Assembly (NCBI GenBank): GCA_016292545.1
Contig: JAEDIG010000089.1
Location: 1 to 10,360, forward strand
DNA length: 10,360 bases
Reading direction: 5' to 3'
Source: Bacteroidaceae bacterium
Lineage (GTDB): Bacteria > Bacteroidota > Bacteroidia > Bacteroidales > Bacteroidaceae
Part shown: one piece after another, positions 5,201 through 10,360 of the stretch
Layout: each line of letters opens with the position of its first letter
Position numbering within the stretch: position 1 is the first letter of the stretch
The notes under the pieces: model-generated
Databases searched by the model: none
What the model saw: the letters and a program-made list of their open reading frames with translations, nothing else
Told to the model about the DNA's origin: nothing
Made by a program: the position numbers and the translations under genes

Positions 5201-8076
5201 TCACCGCTGCCCAGGCAGCTGCTGCATCTGCACAGACCGCAGCCGAGAAGTATGCGGTAGTGGAGGAACTGAGCAATGTATACAAGGACATCATCGAGTG
5301 CAAGTGGGCCTATATCGACATGGCCAAGGAGGCTGAGGCCATCTACTCCATCGCTTCCACCCTGGGCAACGAGGAGGAGCAGGCCACGTCTGCCATCATG
5401 GACGAGGTGTTCGCCATCTACTCCGACGGCGGCTACACCACAGAGCAGGCTCTGGAGAGGGATATCCTGAAGAAGAGCGGCTACTATCCCACTACCGACG
5501 AGAACGGCACCATCCATGTGGCCGACTACAAGCAGATGGCCTATGTCACCACCATGGTGAACGGCGGACAGACCGGGCTCAACATTGTGCTCGACAACGA
5601 CATCCTCCTCTTCAACGAATACATGATGATGAACAATTTCACCGGCACACTGGACGGACAGAACCACACCATCCATGTGGACATGCTGCGTGAGGAGAAC
5701 GATGCGGCCATCTTCCAGTACCTCCGTGGAGGTGCACAGGTAAAGAACCTGAAGGTTGAGGGCACCATCAGCACCAACGCCAAGTATGCTGCCGGTGTGG
5801 CCGCCCATGCCACAGAGTACAGCCTTATCCAGAACGTACAGTCGAGCGTGAACATCCTGAGCGGCATCGGCGGCGACGGCACACATGCCGGTATCCTGGC
5901 CGTGTCTGACGGTGTGAGCACAGTCAAGTATTGTCTGTTCGACGGCTCCATCGTTGGTGAAGCCACCACCAGCTGTGGCGGTATCATCGGTTGGGCCTCT
6001 GTCAGCGGAGTCACCGCACAGGGCTGTCTCAACATTGCCGACATCCAGGTGGGAAGCACCAACAGCGCCGTCATCTCGCGCAACCCCAACAATGTGACAA
6101 TGACCAACTGCTTCTATCTGAACAGCCTTGGCGAGGGCAGCCAGGACAATCCTTCTGCCCAGCAGGTAACTGCCGAGGAACTGGCCAGCGGCCTTGTCAC
6201 CTACATGCTCAACGGCAACCTCTCCCACAAGGATGTGGTATGGCGCCAGAACCTTGGTGGCGACAATGCCGACCCGATGCCTGTGCTCGATGCCACCCAC
6301 GGCATTGTATACATGGCCGACAGCGGCGACCTGAGCAACAATCCCAACTCGGCTCTCGACTTCTATAGCGGCTCCGAGGCCGACCCCTACAAGATTGCCA
6401 CAGTGGACGAACTGCGTATGCTCCGCAGATACATGCGCACCGGCGAGGTGACATGGATTCAGCTGGAAGACGACATTGACATGGCTGAGGTGACCGACTG
6501 GACACCCCTCAACCTGAGCACCGATGAGGCCAGCGGACGTGGCTACCAGAACATGGTTCACTTCGACGGTCAGGGACATGTAATCCGCAACTTCACCTGC
6601 ACCAACCCCGAGACTTCCTACAACAGCTTCTTCGGCATCCTCTGCGGTGATGTCATTGACCTGGGCTTCGAGAATGCCAACGTGTCTTCCACCGTTTCCG
6701 GAACGGGTATCCTGGCCGGCTACATGGGTCACAACGACTTTATCTCTGCCAACGGTGCCAAGGGCGTGAGCACGCTCACCAACGTATGGGTTACTGGCAA
6801 GCTGGCTGTGGCCACAGGCTATGCCGGCGGTCTGGTGGGCAACATCGGTGGTCCTTCCATCCTCACCAACTGCTACACGAACGTAGACATCCAGAGCGAA
6901 ACCGACCTTGCCGGTGGTCTCATCGGACGTGTGCGCAACATGCTCCATGTGTCCAAGTCATACGCAGCCGGCACCATGAACCGCGGCGGCGGCATCATCG
7001 GCGGTGGTCAGGATGAACTCACTCCCGATGCTGTATACGAGGATATCGTGGTGTGGAACAACACCAACAGCAACTTCGGTGCACTCAAGGGTGCTTCCGA
7101 GAGTGTTGTGCCCAAGGCCGACCTGCTGGATGTGGTCTTCAACGAAGACGGCTCTGCCGAGGACATTTCCCCGATGCAGAACACGGTTGAGCAGTTCGGT
7201 ACGCCTCAGGTAAGCTTCAATGCTACCTACGGCCGCAACTCTGCACACATGCAGGCCGAATACAGCAAGAATCCCTCAAGCTACTACAAGGTCACCTATG
7301 GCGGCAATGGCCAGTTCGAGAACGCTCTGGCCGACGGCCACACTCTGGAGGCCCTGTTCCTGGTTGACTACACCAGCATTCCCACTGGCGTTGAATCCAA
7401 GTGGTTCTCTGCTCACGAAGGCGGCGGCACGGGCTTCCTCATTGCCAACGATTCGCGCAACAACGAGATGACCTTCCTGCCTCACGTGGGTGGTGGCTAC
7501 TGCTGGGCACAGAGCGGCATCACTCCTCAGCCCAAGACCTACTACCACACCGTGGGTGTATGGGACAAGGAGGCTGGCATGGCCTACATGTATGTCAACG
7601 GCACGCTCTGTGGAGCTGTTCCCGCAGCCGGTAATATGGGTATGCCCTCAATGGCCGCACGCTGGTTCGCCATCGGCGGTGATGCCAGTGGCGGTGCTGC
7701 CACCCATGGCAACAATTGGGAAATCGTTACGGCTCGCGTCTACGACCGTGCGCTCACCCAGAAGGACGTTACCGCCCTCTGGTACGACATCAACGGCATC
7801 TCCCTGTCGGGTGGCGACAAGACCTCGGGCATCCAGTACTACGACGGCAACAACTTCTCTGCTCTGCAGCAGAGCGTAGTAGGCTGGGGCACTCCTTGGC
7901 AGTGTGGCATGGCAGAGGGTGAATATCCCACCTTCGGCACCAGTGGCTCGGGCATAGAGAACGCCATCGAGGCTCCCGCAGCCAATGGTTCCATCTACAC
8001 CATCAATGGCATCAAGGTGGAGCGCACCGTAAAGGGTCTCTACATCATCAATGGAAAGACTGTGATGGTGAAGTAG
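2260..8076 (+). CDS. Giant secreted multidomain protein: LamG, beta-helix repeats, CBM-like module, LamG, T9SS-like tail
   Basis: The protein has 1938 residues and no recognised catalytic domain, so a binding, adhesive or scaffold role at the surface is inferred. Residues 1-23 are a signal peptide (MKKR, then a hydrophobic stretch ending SWA) with no lipobox Cys. Residues 56-279 form a LamG-like (concanavalin-fold) domain. A Cys/His segment follows (C281, H291, C299, C302). Residues about 307-575 are Gly-rich and beta-helix-like, with GLUG-type GGIVG motifs. Residues 576-742 are helical and acidic. Residues 743-935 resemble a galactose-binding/CBM fold (opening NLFTNPRFENG, closing WVGIGDIRVTYQG). 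Residues 936-1075 are helical and Ala/Glu-rich. Residues 1075-1351 and 1368-1585 are two more beta-helix stretches. Residues 1620-1843 are a second LamG domain, and about 1900-1938 a sorting-like tail. I chose the ATG at 2260 over an in-frame TTG at 2254 because it gives a clean signal peptide. No frameshift is seen. Confidence 0.9.
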   Translation: MKKRILSATLFGLLLSGATLSWALEMSPTPASPQSPAPAEPERVETRADEVALPVADLLDVQFTDDGNAVDVSPMQMEVKTMGAPEVALNEKFGRNSARMTNGYGAGTSNYYRIEYSGNQAFKDALADGHTLELLFSANYEEILDKETKPFSGHEGGGTGLMINGNNHGYELNFLPHVGGAYCWTQSGIVPSPHTYYHMVGVWNKEEGKAYIYINGKLAGQANAVGDLKFPGEAAQWFGIGGDASGNMEAQSGSNWEIVAARIYDKPLEGGEVEALWYNFCGTDMTEPDKHQWDENGVCSTCGELNSDFVSTDADGYFLVGNVQQWNWVRTYVSTRKASVKVRLTADLDLSGLQNPSLATFRGTLDGQGHSVKLDIVSPEVARMGLVRFATGGCTLKNLAITEDSHVEGAAFTGGFIGASVPSSGTITMDRLVNYGEVVAHGANAGGIVGCCDGSFATFILTNCCATGTVIGDKESGAISGWVGSSATMTNCWAVADVSGNDEGKYLYRGSAKVTNCYNTVDEQVTLLEADAVESGELAWKLNGQSFNNPVWYQNIEAGDPYPTFDATRGIVYAKAGEEYATLDPSNEASVATFIKNVVALEQEYVEELVARQALIDEFNALVAQLGETTTLEAFGEVYAQVVALRAELAKSQQEYAAYEEAVNSLRTYLEEHSGLTNEYRDQLEEYVDGDLKPGDNEAWPNGSYSYIIENLLLTGEQLAEEQARMDQMLQMAIANGVVPGTDITNLFTNPRFENGFNGWEGARMTGYGADEDGIMTAAEYWGSGTFDMYQTVSGLENGLYEVEIRGAYRPFDDQNANQYYPYIYANGNINYLQADFEDMIPVAEAVDKENCWIGENASVRDREIVDIEGNVIGYVMHGIQSACYAFRAGRYPNRVIAEVTDGTLTIGIKNPGSKWGSNEWVGIGDIRVTYQGTLEEAGDGLDEALESMLARAATIMEYTPSTDNDFAQYPGFSQTLRDRITAAQAAAASAQTAAEKYAVVEELSNVYKDIIECKWAYIDMAKEAEAIYSIASTLGNEEEQATSAIMDEVFAIYSDGGYTTEQALERDILKKSGYYPTTDENGTIHVADYKQMAYVTTMVNGGQTGLNIVLDNDILLFNEYMMMNNFTGTLDGQNHTIHVDMLREENDAAIFQYLRGGAQVKNLKVEGTISTNAKYAAGVAAHATEYSLIQNVQSSVNILSGIGGDGTHAGILAVSDGVSTVKYCLFDGSIVGEATTSCGGIIGWASVSGVTAQGCLNIADIQVGSTNSAVISRNPNNVTMTNCFYLNSLGEGSQDNPSAQQVTAEELASGLVTYMLNGNLSHKDVVWRQNLGGDNADPMPVLDATHGIVYMADSGDLSNNPNSALDFYSGSEADPYKIATVDELRMLRRYMRTGEVTWIQLEDDIDMAEVTDWTPLNLSTDEASGRGYQNMVHFDGQGHVIRNFTCTNPETSYNSFFGILCGDVIDLGFENANVSSTVSGTGILAGYMGHNDFISANGAKGVSTLTNVWVTGKLAVATGYAGGLVGNIGGPSILTNCYTNVDIQSETDLAGGLIGRVRNMLHVSKSYAAGTMNRGGGIIGGGQDELTPDAVYEDIVVWNNTNSNFGALKGASESVVPKADLLDVVFNEDGSAEDISPMQNTVEQFGTPQVSFNATYGRNSAHMQAEYSKNPSSYYKVTYGGNGQFENALADGHTLEALFLVDYTSIPTGVESKWFSAHEGGGTGFLIANDSRNNEMTFLPHVGGGYCWAQSGITPQPKTYYHTVGVWDKEAGMAYMYVNGTLCGAVPAAGNMGMPSMAARWFAIGGDASGGAATHGNNWEIVTARVYDRALTQKDVTALWYDINGISLSGGDKTSGIQYYDGNNFSALQQSVVGWGTPWQCGMAEGEYPTFGTSGSGIENAIEAPAANGSIYTINGIKVERTVKGLYIINGKTVMVK
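2425..3096 (+). repeat. LamG-like domain, copy 1 of an intragenic duplication
   Basis: This encodes residues 56-279 of the giant protein, from ADLLDVQF to EALWYN. It shares with copy 2 (7117-7788) the blocks ADLLDV, SPMQ, GRNSA, ALADGHTLE, HEGGGTG, FLPHVGG, YCW.QSGI, TYYH.VGVW, IGGDASG and NWEIV.AR.YD (dots are variable positions). By eye the two copies are about half identical over 224 residues each with only small gaps, so the duplication is old rather than a recent tandem event. The order of blocks fits the Laminin_G_3/concanavalin-like beta-sandwich family, which usually binds glycans or proteins. Confidence 0.85.
7117..7788 (+). repeat. LamG-like domain, copy 2 of an intragenic duplication
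   Basis: This encodes residues 1620-1843, from ADLLDVVF to TALWYD, and pairs with copy 1 at 2425-3096. The two copies lie about 4 kb apart at opposite ends of the mature protein and are the same length. Copy 2 leads into a short linker (ISLSGGDKTSG), then a partial copy of the W...YPTF closing element that follows the beta-helix stretches, then the C-terminal tail. Confidence 0.85.
7951..8073 (+). other. C-terminal T9SS-like sorting tail of the giant protein
   Basis: The last 41 or so residues run from SGIENAIEAP through YTINGIKVERTVKGLYIING to a basic end, TVMVK. The pattern (Y-x-I-N-G-x-x-V, then KGLYIINGK) resembles the type A sorting domains of type IX secretion and the related tails seen on many Prevotella and Bacteroides exported proteins. 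No secretion gene is in the window, so active sorting is an inference; the tail could be a relict beta-strand pair. Confidence 0.6.
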
Positions 8077-8106
8077 CATCATTTCACCCATAATCTGAAT
8101 AATCCG

Positions 8107-8141
8107 GAGAGGGTGTGCCGCTCAGCGTGGCACACCCTCTC
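8107..8141 (+). terminator. Strong GC-rich hairpin after the giant gene
   Basis: GAGAGGGTGTGCC at 8107-8119 pairs perfectly with GGCACACCCTCTC at 8129-8141, a 13-bp stem with a 9-base loop that may close further by G-T and C-G pairs. It begins 30 bases after the stop codon. No T-run follows, so it may protect the mRNA 3' end or be the first half of a double terminator rather than a classical terminator alone. Confidence 0.6.
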
Positions 8142-8178
8142 TGCTGTGTGCCCTTATGAAAATAACATACTTGGCCGC

Positions 8179-8220
8179 AAGATTAATAACCTTACTGCCC
8201 TAAGGTTATTAATCTTTCTT
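8179..8220 (+). terminator. Second perfect hairpin with T-rich tail
   Basis: AAGATTAATAACCTTA at 8179-8194 pairs perfectly with TAAGGTTATTAATCTT at 8201-8216, a 16-bp stem with the 6-base loop CTGCCC. On the plus strand it runs into TCTTTCTTCC, a pyrimidine-rich tail that fits an intrinsic terminator for the giant gene. On the minus strand no comparable T-run follows, so it is a weaker candidate for ending the reductase transcript. Confidence 0.65.
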
Positions 8221-8361
8221 CCATTACAGAAACCATCATTTGCACTTATGCTCCCTCTGGCACTGCATCGTGCTCCGTTCGGAGCACACGACATGAATGA
8301 CCGTTCTGATGGGATTACGCACACAGTGCAAACGGATTATTATCCGCCATGGACAAGTCCA
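8221..8361. other. Non-coding convergent spacer with a small hairpin
   Basis: No credible gene is seen between the second terminator and the end of the reductase gene. GTGCTCC at 8270-8276 pairs with GGAGCAC at 8281-8287 around the tetraloop GTTC. TTTGCACT at 8239-8246 and AGTGCAAA at 8325-8332 form an exact 8-bp inverted repeat around it. ATGGAC..GTCCAT at 8349-8362 forms a tight hairpin at the very end of the reductase gene. These could fold together into one structured RNA, but each is short enough to be chance. Confidence 0.3.
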
Positions 8362-9129
8362 TCATGATATGCGCATTCTTGTCCATACACATCGCGGCAC
8401 CATCCGCCAGAAGAAAACGATAAGCCGATAAATCCAATTGATGGTGATTACAGGCTTGTGCCTTTCCAGCCCGTCCACTATGCTGTTTGCAACTTTGCTC
8501 ACATCCAGCTGCATGGGGAAATTGCTCCCTTCAATCAATGGTGTCCTCACGAATCCCGGCCTTATGTCCGAAATGCGTATGTTCCTGATGCCTTTGATGC
8601 TCGTCAGCTGGCAGAGGCTTTCCAGATAATGGCTCGTGAAGCGCTTTGAGGCAGAATATGCAGGAGCGGCCCCTAGCCCTTTTGTCCGCGCCACGGAGCT
8701 GATGACAGCTATCTGTCCCTCTGTTTCGGGATGCTGTTCAAAGTGCCTGAAGGCTTCGCCAACGAGTCGGGCCATACCGAGGCAGTTTGTCTCGATGGTC
8801 CTCAGCTCTTTGTCTGCATCAAGCTCCATGTTATGGAAGCCGATGCCCGAACTGTGGAAATACATATCCATCCCTCCCATCTTGTCAATGAGCCTGTGCA
8901 GGCCGTCAACAGCCTGCGGGGTAGTGACATCAATCGTCTCGTATGCAATGATTCCTTCCGTATCATGCACCATCTGGGCCAGAATCTCCTCCCGCCTTCC
9001 AGCCACCCCCACGCTCCATCCCCGCCGGGCAAGGATTTTTGCCACTTCATAGCCGATGCCCGAGGTTGCCCCCATTACAATGGCAGAGCGATTGTTGCTC
9101 GTTGTATCCTTCGTTTTTGTTTTTGACAT
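8362..9129 (-). CDS. Short-chain dehydrogenase/reductase (SDR), NAD(P)-dependent
   Basis: This is a 255-residue classical-length SDR that would oxidise or reduce an unknown alcohol/carbonyl substrate with NAD(P). The Rossmann cofactor loop is GATSGIG (residues 20-26), and R45/R46 at the end of the second strand (VAGRREE) suggest NADP preference. Catalytic residues are N115 (TNCLG), S145 (VISSVARTKG), Y158 and K162 (YSASK); RPGFVRTP (190-197) follows. The usual NNAG motif reads HSSG (92-95), seen in a Bacteroidetes SDR subgroup as I recall it. The C-terminus (about 232-250, NWIYRLIVFFWRMVPRCVW) is hydrophobic and aromatic with a few Arg, so it may sit on the membrane. It lies 36 bases after the AAA-ATPase-like gene on the same strand with no promoter match between them, so co-transcription is plausible. 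The substrate cannot be deduced. Confidence 0.92.
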   Translation of the reverse strand: MSKTKTKDTTSNNRSAIVMGATSGIGYEVAKILARRGWSVGVAGRREEILAQMVHDTEGIIAYETIDVTTPQAVDGLHRLIDKMGGMDMYFHSSGIGFHNMELDADKELRTIETNCLGMARLVGEAFRHFEQHPETEGQIAVISSVARTKGLGAAPAYSASKRFTSHYLESLCQLTSIKGIRNIRISDIRPGFVRTPLIEGSNFPMQLDVSKVANSIVDGLERHKPVITINWIYRLIVFFWRMVPRCVWTRMRIS

Positions 9130-9165
9130 ATCATACTTTGATGCCTATTTTGAATACCCTGCCTT

Positions 9166-10360
9166 TCAGACAGGTTCTGCCAGGAAATCGTTGATGGTGC
9201 CCGTCTCGGAGGAGAAGCTGATGCCCACCTTATATACCTTACGGCTGTCGGCTGCGTAGGGCAGCGCATAGCCCTTCTTCTCTATCTGTCTGAGGGCCAC
9301 GGCAGCCGTGGCGTTGAGCTTGAACTCGAAGATATACACCTGCTCGGGACATTCCAGCACACAGTCGATGCGTCCCTGGCTCGTCTCTTTCTCCACGAGG
9401 ACATTGTATGTGCCCAGCAGGCGCATGATGAGGTAGAAAGTGTATTGGAAATGCCGCTCGCACTCCTTTGCGTCGTCCTTGCGCTGGAAGCGGTAGGAGA
9501 TGTCCGAGAGGAAGGACGTGAGTTGCAGCTTGAATGTCTCCAGGTCGCCAGTCTCCAGCGAGTCGCTGACCTTGTTGAGCCATGAGGTGGGGGAACTGCC
9601 GTTCTCGAAGTAGTCGGCTGCAAGCAACGACACCATGCCGCTCCGCACCTCCTCGTTGGGGAAGTCAAGCAGATAAGTGTTGCGACGCATGTTATAGCCC
9701 TTGATAGTCAGGTATCCGCTCTGGTAGAGCATGGGCAGCGGCCGTTGCTTCGTGGCCTTGTAGTCCACGAACTCCGCTGCTGTGTATTCCTTGCCGGCCA
9801 GCTCGTTGATGTGCTCGTGGTTGTCGGCCATCAGACGCATGAGGTAGGAAGGCGTTCCCGTGGCAAACCAGTAGTCCTGAAAATCCATTTTCGACATGCA
9901 GTTGAGTATGCTGAAAGGATTAAAAATATCATTCATCTGCTTGCTGAAGTGGTAGCCGTCATACTTGCGCTTCAGCTCTGCGAAGGTTTCTTCCTCCGTC
10001 ATGCCATTCGCTCTGCCCAGTTCCTTGATCGGCTCCTTGAAGACGTTCTGTAATTCATCCTTCGTGATGCCGCACAGCGCATCATACCTTCCGTCATAAC
10101 TGATATCATCCGGCTGGTTGAAACCGCTGAACACGCTCACCTGCGAGAACTTCGTCACGCCTGTCAGCATGACGAACTTCAGGTGCTGGTCAGCCAGTTT
10201 GAAGACGCTGTAGAACCCCTTCAGTATCTCGCGGTTGTAGTCCTCGATCGTTTTCACCTCCCCCGCCACGACGGGTGCAGGAGTGTTCAGGTCCATCACG
10301 TCGAGCATGGGCTTGTCATACTCGTCAACGAGCACAACCGCCCGTCTGCCGGTCTTCTCG
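9166..10360 (-). CDS. AAA-ATPase-like protein with C-terminal PD-(D/E)XK nuclease-like domain, partial
   Basis: The gene enters from the right edge of the window; its N-terminus and Walker A motif are outside, and 397 codons are visible. Near the edge is a Walker B-type strand, RRAVVLVDEYDKP, with the DE pair at 10326-10321. It is followed by the family blocks FYSVFK, FVMLTGVTKFSQVSVFSG and KYDGYHFS, typical of the AAA-ATPase_like (PF09820) family. The C-terminal 100 or so residues carry a PD-(D/E)XK signature as in PF08011: GRIDCV (Asp at 9366-9364), then VYIFEFKLN (Glu at 9327-9325, Lys at 9321-9319). The frame stays open to the TGA at 9168-9166, so the visible part is intact. Such genes occur in many copies in Bacteroidales and their cellular role is poorly established; a DNA-processing role is only inferred from the two folds. 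It may be transcribed with the downstream reductase, but the two share no obvious pathway. Confidence 0.88.
   Translation of the reverse strand, partial: EKTGRRAVVLVDEYDKPMLDVMDLNTPAPVVAGEVKTIEDYNREILKGFYSVFKLADQHLKFVMLTGVTKFSQVSVFSGFNQPDDISYDGRYDALCGITKDELQNVFKEPIKELGRANGMTEEETFAELKRKYDGYHFSKQMNDIFNPFSILNCMSKMDFQDYWFATGTPSYLMRLMADNHEHINELAGKEYTAAEFVDYKATKQRPLPMLYQSGYLTIKGYNMRRNTYLLDFPNEEVRSGMVSLLAADYFENGSSPTSWLNKVSDSLETGDLETFKLQLTSFLSDISYRFQRKDDAKECERHFQYTFYLIMRLLGTYNVLVEKETSQGRIDCVLECPEQVYIFEFKLNATAAVALRQIEKKGYALPYAADSRKVYKVGISFSSETGTINDFLAEPV

Noticed and set aside
5179..6948. Long open frame of 589 codons on the minus strand inside the giant gene
   Set aside because: It is antisense to a gene with clear domain structure, signal peptide and promoter. 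Its translation is Val/Gly/His-rich with no recognisable domain, as expected from opposite-strand reading of biased, GC-rich codons.
8239..8332. 8-bp inverted repeat TTTGCACT / AGTGCAAA as ends of a small mobile element
   Set aside because: There is no target-site duplication next to the arms, no internal gene, and an 8-bp match over this distance is not far from chance.
8113..8367. 84-codon open frame in the convergent spacer
   Set aside because: It runs straight through both hairpins, overlaps the end of the reductase gene, and has no start context or recognisable sequence.
1..10360. CRISPR array, tRNA, rRNA, transposase, phage or toxin-antitoxin genes
   Set aside because: I looked for regular short repeats, RNA gene signatures and the usual protein motifs on both strands and found none.

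Overview
The window looks like a chromosomal segment from a Bacteroidales bacterium, most likely a Prevotella-like gut or oral species. Four things point this way. There are promoter matches to the Bacteroidetes consensus (TTTG, a spacer of about 19 bases, then TAnnTTTG). Recognisable Shine-Dalgarno sequences are lacking. The giant secreted protein ends in a basic, Gly/Lys-rich tail resembling the type IX secretion sorting tails of this phylum. An AAA-ATPase/PD-(D/E)XK gene of a type common in these genomes is also present. The genus is inferred from protein style, not from a marker gene.

Layout: (1) positions 1-1018, minus strand, the N-terminal 339 codons of DNA polymerase I (polA), cut by the window edge. 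(2) A 110-base divergent intergenic region with a perfect 12-bp palindrome. (3) 1129-2103, plus strand, a long-chain polyprenyl diphosphate synthase (ispB-like) that starts at GTG. (4) A 156-base intergenic region with the best promoter in the window and an inverted repeat overlapping its -33 element. (5) 2260-8076, plus strand, a 1938-residue secreted or surface protein filling more than half the window. (6) 8077-8361, a non-coding convergent spacer with two strong hairpins. (7) 8362-9129, minus strand, a short-chain dehydrogenase/reductase. (8) 9166-10360, minus strand, the C-terminal part of an AAA-ATPase-like/PD-(D/E)XK protein, cut by the window edge and 36 bases upstream of the reductase.

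polA and ispB are ordinary housekeeping genes (replication/repair; quinone side chain). The large protein is the distinctive item. Two LamG-like domains, about half identical by eye and both 224 residues long, bracket three beta-helix-like (GLUG-type) stretches, two helical segments and a carbohydrate-binding-like module. No catalytic domain was recognised, so a binding or adhesive role at the cell surface is the best inference. I see no CRISPR array, tRNA, rRNA, transposase or phage gene. Nothing here amounts to a clearly new multi-gene system; the leads are the architecture of the giant protein and the inverted repeat over its promoter.
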